From NCBI RefSeq assembly GCF_005484805.1, contig NZ_CP039432.1:1426001-1490000 (forward strand): a stretch of 64,000 nucleotides of DNA. The letters run 5' to 3'. The notes beneath the pieces are model-generated. The model did not search any database and was not told where the DNA came from. It worked only from the letters and a program-made list of their open reading frames with translations. Every line of letters begins with the position of its first letter. Position 1 is the stretch's first letter. The DNA is from Rhodococcus sp. SGAir0479. GTDB lineage: Bacteria > Actinomycetota > Actinomycetes > Mycobacteriales > Mycobacteriaceae. The position numbers and the translations under genes were made by a program. Positions 41,242 to 53,478 of the stretch are shown piece after piece.

Positions 41242-42687
41242 ATGACAGTCACACCAGACCAGGTGACACCCGAGGCGCCACTCTCCCAGGAGGAGACGAT
41301 CGCCTCGCTGGGCACGTACGGATACGGCTGGTCGGATTCCGACGTCGCCGGTGCCAGCGCGCAGCGTGGGCTGTCCGAGGACGTCGTGCGGGACATCTCC
41401 GCGAAGAAGAACGAGCCCGACTGGATGCTCGACATCCGGCTCCGTGCGCTCAAGACCTTCGACAAGAAGCCGATGCCGCACTGGGGTTCGAACCTCGAGG
41501 GCATCGACTTCGACAACATCAAGTACTTCGTGCGGTCCACGGAGAAGCAGGCCGCGAGCTGGGACGAGCTGCCCGAGGACATCAAGAACACGTACGACAA
41601 GCTGGGCATCCCCGAGGCGGAGAAGCAGCGCCTGATCGCCGGTGTCGCGGCGCAGTACGAGTCCGAGGTGGTCTACCACCAGATCCGCGAGGACCTCGAG
41701 TCGCAGGGCGTGATCTTCCTCGACACCGACTCGGGTCTGCGTGAGCACCCGGAGCTGTTCCGCGAGTACTTCGGCACCGTGATCCCGGCCGGTGACAACA
41801 AGTTCTCGGCGCTCAACACCGCCGTCTGGTCCGGTGGGTCGTTCATCTACGTGCCGCCGGGGGTCCACGTCGACATCCCGCTGCAGGCCTACTTCCGGAT
41901 CAACACCGAGAACATGGGCCAGTTCGAGCGCACGCTCATCATCGTCGACGAGGGTGCCTCCGTGCACTACGTCGAGGGTTGCACCGCCCCGATCTACAAG
42001 TCCGACTCGCTGCACTCGGCGGTCGTCGAGATCATCGTCAAGAAGGGCGGCCACTGCCGCTACACGACGATCCAGAACTGGTCGAACAACGTCTACAACC
42101 TGGTGACCAAGCGCACCAAGGTCGAGGCGGGCGGCTCGATGGAATGGATCGACGGCAACATCGGTTCCAAGGTGACGATGAAGTACCCGGCCGTGTGGAT
42201 GATGGGCGAGCACGCCCGCGGTGAGGTGCTCTCGGTGGCGTTCGCCGGCGAGGGCCAGCACCAGGACACCGGCGCGAAGATGCTGCACCTGGCGCCGCAC
42301 ACGTCGTCGACGATCGTGTCGAAGTCGGTGGCCCGCGGCGGCGGTCGCGCGTCGTACCGCGGTCTGGTCCAGGTCAACAAGGGGGCGCACGGGTCGAAGG
42401 CGACCGTCAAGTGCGACGCCCTGCTGGTCGACCAGATCAGCCGCTCGGACACCTACCCGTACGTCGACGTCCGCGAGGACGACGTCACGATGGGCCACGA
42501 GGCGACGGTGTCGAAGGTCAGCGACGACCAGTTGTTCTACCTCATGAGCCGCGGACTGACCGAGGACGAGGCCATGGCCATGGTGGTGCGCGGGTTCGTC
42601 GAGCCCATCGCCAAGGAGCTGCCGATGGAGTACGCCCTCGAGCTCAACCGCCTGATCGAACTGCAGATGGAAGGGGCCGTGGGCTAA
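41242..42687 (+). CDS. sufB: Fe-S cluster assembly scaffold SufB
   Basis: The central scaffold of the SufBCD complex, on which clusters are built from SufU/SufS sulfur. The 481-residue protein has an N-terminal helical region and a right-handed beta-helix core, with [28 protein letters not shown] (candidate cysteine) and the C-terminal [27 protein letters not shown] 41242 has AAGGAG 5 nt upstream. The homologous M. tuberculosis gene carries an intein; this one is uninterrupted. sufD follows with no gap. Confidence 0.97.
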   Translation: MTVTPDQVTPEAPLSQEETIASLGTYGYGWSDSDVAGASAQRGLSEDVVRDISAKKNEPDWMLDIRLRALKTFDKKPMPHWGSNLEGIDFDNIKYFVRSTEKQAASWDELPEDIKNTYDKLGIPEAEKQRLIAGVAAQYESEVVYHQIREDLESQGVIFLDTDSGLREHPELFREYFGTVIPAGDNKFSALNTAVWSGGSFIYVPPGVHVDIPLQAYFRINTENMGQFERTLIIVDEGASVHYVEGCTAPIYKSDSLHSAVVEIIVKKGGHCRYTTIQNWSNNVYNLVTKRTKVEAGGSMEWIDGNIGSKVTMKYPAVWMMGEHARGEVLSVAFAGEGQHQDTGAKMLHLAPHTSSTIVSKSVARGGGRASYRGLVQVNKGAHGSKATVKCDALLVDQISRSDTYPYVDVREDDVTMGHEATVSKVSDDQLFYLMSRGLTEDEAMAMVVRGFVEPIAKELPMEYALELNRLIELQMEGAVG

Positions 42688-43902
42688 GTGGCGAACGAAG
42701 CGACGGGAGAGATGACGCGGAGTGCGCCGGTGACGGGAGTGCAGGGTGCCGCGGCCGGCGAGAACGCCGGCCCGGCCACCAACAAGGGTGAGGTCTTCAC
42801 CTCGTTCGACGTCAATGCGTTCGAGGTCCCCGGCGGCCGCGACGAGGCATGGCGGTTCACGCCGCTGCGCCGCCTGCGCGGCCTGCACGACGGCACCGCC
42901 GTCGCGTCCGGGAACGCGACCGTGGAGGTCGCCGGTGACGTGACCGTCGAGACCGTCGGTCGCGACGACGCCCGGCTCGGCCAGGGCGGCGTTCCGTTCG
43001 ACCGGGTTGCGGCACAGGCGTACTCGTCGTTCGAGTCCGCGACGGTCGTGTCCGTCGGACCGGAGACCGAGGTGGCCGGTCCGGTGCACATCCGGGTCAC
43101 CGGCCCCGGCGAGGGTGAGGTCGCGTTCGGCCACCTGCAGGTCCGGCTCGCGGAGTTCGCGAAGGCGACCGTCGTGCTCGACCAGAAGGGCAGCGGAACC
43201 TACGCCGAGAACGTCGAGTTCGTGCTCGGCGACAGCGCGTCGCTCACGGTGGTCGCGGTGCAGGACTGGGCCGACGACGCCGTCCACACGGCCGCGCACC
43301 ACGCGCTGCTCGGACGTGACGCGGTGCTGCGGTACACGTCGGTGAGCCTGGGCGGCGACCTGGTCCGCATCACCCCGACGGTCAAGTACGCGGCCCCCGG
43401 CGGCGACGCCGAACTTCTCGGCCTGTACTTCGCCGACGCCGGTCAGCACTTCGAGCACCGGCTGCTGGTGGACCACTCGCAGCCGCACTGCAAGTCGAAC
43501 GTCGTGTACAAGGGTGCGCTGCAGGGCGATCCGACGTCGGGCAAGCCGGACGCGCACACCGTCTGGATCGGCGACGTGCTGATCCGCGCCGAGGCGGAGG
43601 GCACCGACACGTTCGAGCTCAACCGCAACCTGGTGCTCACCGACGGCGCCCGCGCCGACTCGGTGCCCAACCTCGAGATCGAGACCGGCGAGATCGTCGG
43701 CGCCGGGCACGCCAGCGCCACGGGACGATTCGACGACGAGCAGCTGTTCTACCTGCGCGCCCGGGGCATTCCCGAGGACCAGGCCCGACGGCTGGTCGTG
43801 CGTGGCTTCTTCCACGAGATCATCAACCGCATCGCGGTCCCCGAGGTGCGCGAGCGACTCGAGGCCGCCGTCGAGGCCGAACTGGCCGCGGTCGGTGCCT
43901 GA
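42688..43902 (+). CDS. sufD: Fe-S cluster assembly protein SufD
   Basis: Pairs with SufB and binds SufC in the assembly complex. The 404-residue protein has the beta-helix core and the C-terminal helical domain ending in EDQARRLVVRGFFHEIINRI, parallel to that of SufB. The motif LLVDHSQPHCKSNVVYKGAL carries the conserved histidine and cysteine. GTG 42688 immediately follows the sufB stop. The first ~35 residues are poorly conserved. Confidence 0.96.
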   Translation: MANEATGEMTRSAPVTGVQGAAAGENAGPATNKGEVFTSFDVNAFEVPGGRDEAWRFTPLRRLRGLHDGTAVASGNATVEVAGDVTVETVGRDDARLGQGGVPFDRVAAQAYSSFESATVVSVGPETEVAGPVHIRVTGPGEGEVAFGHLQVRLAEFAKATVVLDQKGSGTYAENVEFVLGDSASLTVVAVQDWADDAVHTAAHHALLGRDAVLRYTSVSLGGDLVRITPTVKYAAPGGDAELLGLYFADAGQHFEHRLLVDHSQPHCKSNVVYKGALQGDPTSGKPDAHTVWIGDVLIRAEAEGTDTFELNRNLVLTDGARADSVPNLEIETGEIVGAGHASATGRFDDEQLFYLRARGIPEDQARRLVVRGFFHEIINRIAVPEVRERLEAAVEAELAAVGA

Positions 43903-43955
43903 CCCGGTTCGTCGCCCTTTCCCGATACTTCGCCGATACCCGTATAGGAAATCGA

Positions 43956-46000
<2,045 letters not shown>

Positions 46001-46002
46001 CG

Positions 46003-46497
46003 GTGCGACTCGAGCAGATGTACCAGGAAGTGATCCTCGACCACTACAAGCACCCGCACGGGCGCGGTCTGCGCGACCCGTTCGGTGCCGAGGTGCACCA
46101 CGTCAACCCCACGTGCGGTGACGAGATCACGTTGCGCGCGCACCTCACCGACGGTGCGGACGGGCGCCCTGTGGTCGCCGACATCTCGTACGACGGTCAG
46201 GGCTGCTCGATCAGCCAGGCGTCGACGTCGGTGCTGTTCGACCAGATCGTCGGCATGCCGCTCGACGAGGCGTTGCGTACCGTCGACGCCTTCAACGAGA
46301 TGGTGAGCAGCCGCGGCACCGTCGAGGGCGACGAGGACGTGATCGGCGACGGCATCGCGTTCAGTGGGGTGTCGAAGTACCCGGCCCGCGTCAAGTGCGC
46401 GCTGCTGGGATGGATGGCTTTCAAGGACGCCGTTGTTCGAATTGTGGACGGCGATTCCGAGAACGACCTGGCCCGAACCGGAGGACGGACATCATGA
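46003..46497 (+). CDS. sufU: Sulfur-transfer protein SufU
   Basis: A zinc-dependent acceptor that collects persulfide sulfur from SufS. The 164-residue IscU-like protein shows the three zinc-ligand cysteines in NPTCGDEITL, GQGCSISQAS and ARVKCALLGW, with the Gram-positive insertion between the second and third that separates SufU from IscU. GTG 46003 has GGGAGG about 10 nt upstream, 2 nt after sufS. It overlaps sufT by ATGA. Confidence 0.95.
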   Translation: MRLEQMYQEVILDHYKHPHGRGLRDPFGAEVHHVNPTCGDEITLRAHLTDGADGRPVVADISYDGQGCSISQASTSVLFDQIVGMPLDEALRTVDAFNEMVSSRGTVEGDEDVIGDGIAFSGVSKYPARVKCALLGWMAFKDAVVRIVDGDSENDLARTGGRTS

Positions 46498-46895
46498 CGG
46501 ACACCCAGGCCGAGCAGGCCCAGAACCCGCAGCAGGAGACGGCGGTCGGCGAGTACGGCGCCACGCTCACTCCGGAGCGGCTCGACGAGCTCGAGGAGGC
46601 GATGCGTGACGTCGTCGACCCCGAGCTCGGCATCAACGTCGTCGACCTCGGTCTGGTCTACGACTTCAAGGAGATCGACGAGAACGGCATCGACGTCGTA
46701 CAACTCGACATGACGCTGACCTCGGCGGCGTGCCCGCTGACCGACGTCATCGAGGAGCAGTCCAAGCGGGCGCTGGTCAACAGCAGCCTGTGCGACGAGC
46801 TCCGGATCAACTGGGTGTGGATGCCCCCGTGGGGCCCGGACAAGATCACCGACGACGGTCGCGAGCAGTTGCGCGCGCTCGGGTTCACGGTCTAG
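46494..46895 (+). CDS. sufT: MIP18/DUF59-family Fe-S assembly factor (SufT-like)
   Basis: Proteins of this family help deliver or mature Fe-S clusters in target enzymes. The 133-residue protein has the DUF59 core: AMRDVVDPELGINVVDLGLVYDF, the cysteine in TSAACPLTDVI, and WMPPWGPDKITDDGREQL. The first ~35 residues are variable and glutamine-rich. ATG 46494 overlaps the sufU stop as ATGA. It ends the suf operon, like Rv1466 in M. tuberculosis. Confidence 0.93.
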   Translation: MTDTQAEQAQNPQQETAVGEYGATLTPERLDELEEAMRDVVDPELGINVVDLGLVYDFKEIDENGIDVVQLDMTLTSAACPLTDVIEEQSKRALVNSSLCDELRINWVWMPPWGPDKITDDGREQLRALGFTV

Positions 46896-46908
46896 GCAGG
46901 ACTCTCCC

Positions 46909-47406
46909 GTGGCCCCGGAACTGACCTACAGCGAGGTCGGCGCCACCGCAGGGGAGCTGCCGGCGGGATACCGCCACCTACGGGAGTCGCTTCGTCTCGG
47001 ACGCGGTGAGGACACGTTCCTCGCCGCGTCCGACGCGTTGATGCACTGGCAGGTGCACCGGCGGGCCGGTCTGCGCGTCGACGCCGAGTCGCCGACGGTG
47101 AAGGTGGGCACCACGGTCGTGTTGCGGTGGTTCGGCTTCACCATCCCGTGCCGGGTCGTCTACGTGATCGACGAGCCGAACCGGCGCGGCTTCGCGTACG
47201 GCACCCTCCCGGGCCACCCGGAGTCGGGGGAGGAACGCTTCTGCGTCGAACGCGACGACGACGGCGAGGTGCGTGCCGTCATCACCACGTTCTCCCGGCC
47301 GGGACGGTGGTACACCCGCCTGGGTGACCCGGTCGCCCGCGTCGTCCAGACGCTGATGACCAGGCGCTACCTGCACGCCTTCGTCGACCGGCCCGGCCGC
47401 CGGTAG
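46909..47406 (+). CDS. DUF1990 family protein
   Basis: A 165-residue soluble protein of the DUF1990 family, which has a SRPBCC-like fold and no proven function. The segments AASDALMHWQVHRRAGLRVDAES, GTTVVLRWFGFTIPCRVVYVID and RRGFAYGTLPGHPESGEERF are characteristic. It starts at GTG 46909, 13 nt after sufT, and may be transcribed with the suf operon. It converges with ku, separated by 5 nt without a visible terminator. Confidence 0.85.
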   Translation: MAPELTYSEVGATAGELPAGYRHLRESLRLGRGEDTFLAASDALMHWQVHRRAGLRVDAESPTVKVGTTVVLRWFGFTIPCRVVYVIDEPNRRGFAYGTLPGHPESGEERFCVERDDDGEVRAVITTFSRPGRWYTRLGDPVARVVQTLMTRRYLHAFVDRPGRR

Positions 47407-47411
47407 GGCAC

Positions 47412-48248
47412 CTACGCGCGCTTGCGGCGCGCGGGAGCCTTCTTCTTCGGTGCGGGCTTGACCTCCTCGCCCGCCGCGTCGAGGCTGCGCTGCAGCGCCG
47501 CCACCAGGTCGACCACCTCGGCGTCCTCGCCGCCCTCCGCGTGCTCGGCCGCGGGGATGACCTTCTTGCCGCCACTGGCGATCGCCTCGTCGAGGAGCTG
47601 GCGCAGCTCGATCTGGTAGTCGTCGGTGAACTCGGTGGGATCGAAGTCGTCGGCCATGCTCTCGACCAGTGTGCCCGCCATCTTGAGCTCCTTGGCCTTG
47701 GGCTCCTCGGCGTCGTCGAGGGACGGAAACTCCGCGGCGCGCACCTCGTCGGGCCACAACAGCGTCTGGATCACCAGCACCCCGTCGCGCTCGCGCAGCG
47801 CCGCCAGCCGGGTCTTCTGCCGGAGCGTGAAGTGGACGAGGGCGGTGCGATCGGTCTGCGCCAGCGCCTTCGCGAGCAGCACGTACGCCTTGGGGGACGA
47901 CGAGTCCGGCTCCAGGTAGTAGCTCTTCTCGAACAGGATCGGATCGATCTGTTCGGTCGGCACGAACTGCAGCACGGGGATCTCGTGCTTCTCGGCCGCG
48001 GGGAGCTTCTCGAAGTCCTCGTCGGTGAGGATGACGCGGTCGCCCTCGTCGGAGTCGTACGCCTTGTCGATATCGGCGAACTGCACCGTCTGGCCGCACT
48101 CACTGCACACGCGGTTGTACTTGATCCGGCCCCCGTCCTTGGCGTGGACCTGGTGGAAGCGGATGTCGTGGTCCTCCGTGGCGGAGTACACCTTGACCGG
48201 CACGTTGACCAGCCCGAACGCAATGGAACCCTTCCAGATTGATCGCAT
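47412..48248 (-). CDS. ku: DNA end-binding protein Ku
   Basis: Forms a homodimer ring on DNA ends and recruits ligase D for non-homologous end joining. The 278-residue protein has the bacterial Ku start (MRSIWKGSIAFGLVNVPVKVY), SECGQTVQFADI and SYYLEPD. Its lysine- and arginine-rich C-terminal tail (PKKKAPARRKRA) is the type that aids DNA binding. ATG 48248 begins the family N-terminus. No ligD is present in this window. Another 20 codons upstream are open but unlikely to be used. Confidence 0.95.
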   Translation of the reverse strand: MRSIWKGSIAFGLVNVPVKVYSATEDHDIRFHQVHAKDGGRIKYNRVCSECGQTVQFADIDKAYDSDEGDRVILTDEDFEKLPAAEKHEIPVLQFVPTEQIDPILFEKSYYLEPDSSSPKAYVLLAKALAQTDRTALVHFTLRQKTRLAALRERDGVLVIQTLLWPDEVRAAEFPSLDDAEEPKAKELKMAGTLVESMADDFDPTEFTDDYQIELRQLLDEAIASGGKKVIPAAEHAEGGEDAEVVDLVAALQRSLDAAGEEVKPAPKKKAPARRKRA

Positions 48249-48382
48249 GTCCCCACTATCGCCCAGCCGGCGTCGGCGCGCGCGGTACGCAGCGGAGATC
48301 ATCACCATCTCGAGACATTTCGCCGACTACCCGGCGACCGACCGGCGGCCGTGCGGCGACGTGGACGAACCCCCGGCGAACG

Positions 48383-48403
48383 TTGTCACAACAGTTGCGA
48401 CAA
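48383..48403. promoter_or_regulatory. Near-perfect 21-bp palindrome between ku and the phosphodiesterase gene
   Basis: Arms TTGTCACAAC and GTTGCGACAA flank a single central A, with one mismatch in ten pairs. It lies in the 185-nt divergent gap, about 30-50 nt before the phosphodiesterase start and about 135 nt before ku. TCTAGG at 48419-48424 may be the -10 it controls. Confidence 0.55.
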
Positions 48404-48433
48404 AGGGCGACAATTGGTCTAGGCCGATCCAGT

Positions 48434-49438
48434 GTGGGTGCCGTGACCAACACCATCACAGTTCCCCAGTCCCTGTCCCTGCTCCTCGCCGCGGGCACGC
48501 TCGTGGCCGGCGTCGCCACCGCGAGTGCCGGCACCGCGGCCGCTGCCCCCGCCGCCGTCACCAAGACCGTCGTCATCGGCCTGGACGGCACGATGCTCGA
48601 CCAGGTGAAGTCGGCGAACACGCCCAATCTGCACCGGCTGATCGCCGAGGGCACCAGTGGCCAGTCGTCGATCCTGGGCCACCCCACCATTTCCGGCCCG
48701 TCCTGGTCGACGATCCTCACCGGCGTCTGGCACACCAAGCACGGCGTGGTCGACAACTCCTTCGACGGCTCGCGCTACGACCGGTACCCGACCGCGTTCA
48801 CCCGCATCGAGCAGGCGAAGCCGGAGCTGCGTACCGCGTCGATCTCGACGTGGGGCGGGATCGCCACCATCGCCGGTTCCGGGAACCCCGACGCCGACGT
48901 CGTCGCGACCACGCCCGGCGCCGGCAGCGAGGCGGCCACGGACGCGGCGACCGCGACCGCGGTGGCCGCCGAGATCACGTCCAACGGACCGGACTTCGTG
49001 TTCACCCAGCTCGATCAGGTCGACGGGGCCGGACACTCGTCGGGCACCGCCGGACCGGAGTACGTGCCGGCACTCGAGCGGGTCGACGCCGAGGTGGGCA
49101 AGATCGTCGGTGCGGTCGACGCACGGAGCAAGTCGACCGGTGAGAAGTGGACGATCCTCGTCACCGCCGATCACGGGCACAAGCCCGCGGGTGGCCACGG
49201 CGGCCAGAGTGCCGCGGAGGCGTCGACGTTCGTGATCGCGCGCGGACCGGGTTACCTGCCCGGCGCCACCGACGACGGGTACACCATCGCGGACATCGCG
49301 CCGACCGTCCTGGCCAATCTCGGTGTCGCGCAGCCCGCCGACCTCGACGGTGCGCCGTTGGCGAAGACCGCGGCGCCCGCGACCGGATCGCTCGGTCCGC
49401 TGCCGTCGTGGATCCCAACGGGTTCGCTCGGGTCCTGA
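48434..49438 (+). CDS. Secreted alkaline phosphatase-superfamily phosphodiesterase/pyrophosphatase
   Basis: A 334-residue protein of the type I phosphodiesterase/nucleotide pyrophosphatase group. The N-terminus is a signal peptide (LSLLLAAGTLVAGVATASAG, then an Ala-rich cleavage region). Metal and catalytic elements are visible: VIGLDGTML, HPTISGPSWSTILTGVWHTKHGV (candidate Ser/Thr nucleophile), QLDQVDGAGHSSG, VTADHGHKPAGGHGG. GTG 48434 was chosen; GTG 48443 is three codons later and both fit the signal peptide. No ribosome-binding site is evident. The substrate is unknown (nucleotides, phospholipids or phosphodiesters are possible). Confidence 0.88.
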   Translation: MGAVTNTITVPQSLSLLLAAGTLVAGVATASAGTAAAAPAAVTKTVVIGLDGTMLDQVKSANTPNLHRLIAEGTSGQSSILGHPTISGPSWSTILTGVWHTKHGVVDNSFDGSRYDRYPTAFTRIEQAKPELRTASISTWGGIATIAGSGNPDADVVATTPGAGSEAATDAATATAVAAEITSNGPDFVFTQLDQVDGAGHSSGTAGPEYVPALERVDAEVGKIVGAVDARSKSTGEKWTILVTADHGHKPAGGHGGQSAAEASTFVIARGPGYLPGATDDGYTIADIAPTVLANLGVAQPADLDGAPLAKTAAPATGSLGPLPSWIPTGSLGS

Positions 49439-49440
49439 TC

Positions 49441-50616
49441 TCACCACCGCCGGACGCCGGCCGACGCCAGCGTCCGGCGGACCGGCATCGGGGCCGCCCG
49501 GAACAGCGTCCACATCGCCGCGGCGGTGCCGGTGACGTCGTCGCGCCCCGACAGGTACGCCCGCTGCCGGCGCACCGGGAGTGTGAAGAAGGCGTCGAAG
49601 AACGCGGCGGTGCGTGCGGTCTCCAACCGGAGCAGCGCCGACAGCCCGATCTCGCGCAACGTCCGCACGGCGCGGGCCCGCCGCGGCCACAATGCCGTCC
49701 CCGGGTCGGTGCCGGTCACGAGCGCGGCCACGACGTCGTCGACGGCCGACAGCGACGCCGCGACGCTGAAGCCGGTGCCCGGGTGGATCAATCCGGCCCG
49801 GGCCCCGAACGCGGTCGTTCGGGCGCGGTCCGGCGGCGCCTGCACGGGGAACCGGACGTGCTCCACCTCGAGGTTGGCGGGGGGCTCGACGCCGCGGCGG
49901 AGCAGGCGCGCGTCGAGGCGGCGACGCAGCTCGTCCAGCGGTAGACCTGGGCGCCCCACCAGACACGTCTCCTCGAGCAGAACGGTGTCGGCGCCCAACG
50001 GGACCGCGTACAGGAACGACGGCGGATCGTCGGCGGACGTCCCGTTGTCGCGCCGCCAGTCCATGAACCAGCAGTCCGCACCGTCCATCGCCGGTGCCGC
50101 CGCCGCCGACGGCAGCACGATCCCGAACGCCGTCTGCTCGGCCAGCGCGGGGTCCGGGCGCAGCCCGCGCGCATCGATCACCCGGTGTGCACGAATGTCG
50201 GGCCCGCCCTGCACCGCGATCTCGTCCGGCGACACGGTGGCGGCGGTGCCGCGCACCACGCGGGCCTCGGACAGGTCGAGGCGGCGGTGCAGCGCGGCGT
50301 TGTCGAGCACGGCGTACGGGCGGTCCAGCACGTGCGCGCGCGTACCGAAGACGTGCGGACGGCGACTGGTCGCCCGCAGGATGTGGGGGCCGAGCCAGGC
50401 CGGCAACTCGTCCGTCCACGCCGCGTAGGTGGGCGACCACGGCCGGTCCGGGTGCGGGTCGATGGCCGTGACGGTGAGTCCGGCCGCGGCGGCGCGGTGC
50501 GCGAGGGCGCGGCCGGCGGGCCCGAGCCCGACGACCGCGAGGTCGCACGTCGTGGTCAGAGCGCGCCCGTCGCCAGGAGACCGCCGTCGACGCGCACGGT
50601 CTCGCCGGTGATCCAC
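49441..50616 (-). CDS. Lycopene cyclase-like FAD-dependent protein
   Basis: Resembles lycopene cyclases of the CrtY/CrtL type, which cyclise the ends of lycopene to make beta-carotene. The FAD-binding CDLAVVGLGPAGRALAHR opens the conserved part and is followed by PWSPTYAAWTDELPAWLG, the FMDWR segment and LIHPGTGFSVAASL, all typical of the family. No usual start lies close to the FAD motif. GTG 50616, with GAGG 4-5 nt upstream, gives 391 residues but overlaps the upstream SDR gene by 61 nt. No other carotenoid genes are in the window, so the substrate remains inferred. Confidence 0.8.
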   Translation of the reverse strand: MDHRRDRARRRRSPGDGRALTTTCDLAVVGLGPAGRALAHRAAAAGLTVTAIDPHPDRPWSPTYAAWTDELPAWLGPHILRATSRRPHVFGTRAHVLDRPYAVLDNAALHRRLDLSEARVVRGTAATVSPDEIAVQGGPDIRAHRVIDARGLRPDPALAEQTAFGIVLPSAAAAPAMDGADCWFMDWRRDNGTSADDPPSFLYAVPLGADTVLLEETCLVGRPGLPLDELRRRLDARLLRRGVEPPANLEVEHVRFPVQAPPDRARTTAFGARAGLIHPGTGFSVAASLSAVDDVVAALVTGTDPGTALWPRRARAVRTLREIGLSALLRLETARTAAFFDAFFTLPVRRQRAYLSGRDDVTGTAAAMWTLFRAAPMPVRRTLASAGVRRW

Positions 50617-51326
50617 GCCGCCTCGTCGGAGACCAGGAAGCCCACCAGACCCGCGACGTCCTCCGGAGTCCCGAGCCGTTTCATCGGATAGACCGACGAC
50701 GCCTGGTCCTCGCCGGCGGCGACGAGTGCGGCCGCGAACTTGGTCTTCACCACGCCCGGCGCCACCGCGTTGACGCGGATGTCGGGACCCAACTGCCACG
50801 CCAGTTCCTCGGTGAGGCGGATGAGCGCGGCCTTGGACGCGCCGTACGCGGCGATGACACCCGTCGAGCGCAGACCCGCCACACTGGCCAGGTTGACCAC
50901 GGCCCCGCCGTGCTCGCCCATCCAGGCTCGGTACGCCTCCTGCACGTAGCCCAGCGCCGAGACCACGTTGACGTCGAAGATCTTGCGGACCGCCTCGAGG
51001 TCGGCGTCCATCAGCGCGCCGTACACCGGATTGATGCCGGTGTTGTTGATCAGGATGTCGAGGGAGCCGAAGTCCGATACCGCCCGGGCGACGGCCTCGC
51101 GGCGAGCCTCCGCGTCGCCGGAGTTGCCCGCGACGGCGAGCACCTTTCCGCCGTGCCCGAGGGCGCGCAGTTCCTCCGCGGCCTCCTCGAGGGGCTCGGG
51201 TTTGCGGGCGGTGACGACCACGTTCGCGCCCCGGGCGAGGAGCTCGGCGGCGATGGCCTTGCCGATGCCGCGGCTCGCGCCGGTGACGAGGGCGCTGCGG
51301 TCCTGCAGATCCTTCACGCGTGTCAT
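50556..51326 (-). CDS. SDR family oxidoreductase
   Basis: A 256-residue short-chain dehydrogenase. It shows the cofactor motif TGASRGIG, NNTGIN (NNAG-like), the catalytic serine in NLASVAG and the YGASK tyrosine-lysine pair, ending GETVRVDGG. The arginine after the glycine motif (TARKPE) suggests NADP use. ATG 51326 is preceded by TAACGT at 8 nt, consistent with leaderless translation. The substrate is unknown. Its 3' end overlaps the cyclase-like gene, so the two are probably co-expressed. Confidence 0.9.
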   Translation of the reverse strand: MTRVKDLQDRSALVTGASRGIGKAIAAELLARGANVVVTARKPEPLEEAAEELRALGHGGKVLAVAGNSGDAEARREAVARAVSDFGSLDILINNTGINPVYGALMDADLEAVRKIFDVNVVSALGYVQEAYRAWMGEHGGAVVNLASVAGLRSTGVIAAYGASKAALIRLTEELAWQLGPDIRVNAVAPGVVKTKFAAALVAAGEDQASSVYPMKRLGTPEDVAGLVGFLVSDEAAWITGETVRVDGGLLATGAL

Positions 51327-51384
51327 GGCATCGAACGTTAGCCGAGTCACTGGGTCGGGGAGTGGTGCCGAGCCGGGGTCGCGG

Positions 51385-51419
51385 TAAAATCGGTGGTTCT
51401 TGTGCCCAATCGTGGGCAC
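51385..51419 (+). promoter_or_regulatory. Promoter and leader hairpin of the ABC-F gene
   Basis: TAAAAT at 51385-51390 is an excellent -10. About 5 nt after the expected transcription start, GTGCCCA (51402-51408), ATCG and TGGGCAC (51413-51419) form a perfect hairpin. The remaining leader runs about 60 nt to the TTG start, and an in-frame ATG at 51421 follows the hairpin directly. Confidence 0.5.
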
Positions 51420-51480
51420 GATGACGTCCGAGGTCTTTCTGCCTCGTGGTTCCGCTGGTCGTTCGTTTGAGGAGTTTTGC

Positions 51481-53112
<1,632 letters not shown>

Positions 53113-53256
53113 GCGCTCCGCGCCCGAGCGCCGTTTCGGTAGTCGGGACTGCACAAACCGCGCACGGGCGGCGTAGCTGCTCGTTTCGTTGATCACCGGT
53201 CCGCGCGTGATCTAGCCTGAAATGGCGGGGGACTCTTCAGTCGACCGGAGGACGTC

Positions 53257-53478
53257 ATGGCGGAGAGCACGGAAATCTCGCGGGGAACCCGAATAACCGG
53301 GGAATCGCGTGACAAGCTCCGCGACGACCTCAAAGCGCAGTACGAGGCGGGCGCGAGCATCCGCACGCTCGCCGAACAGACCGGGCGCTCATACGGATTC
53401 ATCCACAACGTCCTCGTCGAGGCCGACGTGACGTTGCGGCGGCGCGGCGGACCGAACCGGCGCAAGAAAAGCGATTGA
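53257..53478 (+). CDS. Small helix-turn-helix protein (Rv1473A-like)
   Basis: A 73-residue basic protein. The middle forms a helix-turn-helix, with LKAQYEAGASIRTLAEQTGR as the first two helices and SYGFIHNVLVEADVTLR as the recognition part, ending in the basic RRGGPNRRKKSD. Such proteins are small DNA-binding regulators in mycobacteria and relatives. ATG 53257 has CGGAGG about 5 nt upstream. It lies after the ABC-F gene, as in M. tuberculosis, and its stop overlaps the following membrane gene. Confidence 0.88.
   Translation: MAESTEISRGTRITGESRDKLRDDLKAQYEAGASIRTLAEQTGRSYGFIHNVLVEADVTLRRRGGPNRRKKSD

Noticed and set aside
41005-43815. A 936-codon open frame antisense to sufB and sufD
   Set aside because: A composition-driven shadow; the plus strand encodes complete SufB and SufD.
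47412-49438. Ku plus the phosphodiesterase-like gene as a DNA-repair or defence pair
   Set aside because: The phosphodiesterase-like protein has a signal peptide and is exported, and the two genes are divergent. No ligase D, nuclease or other defence gene is nearby.
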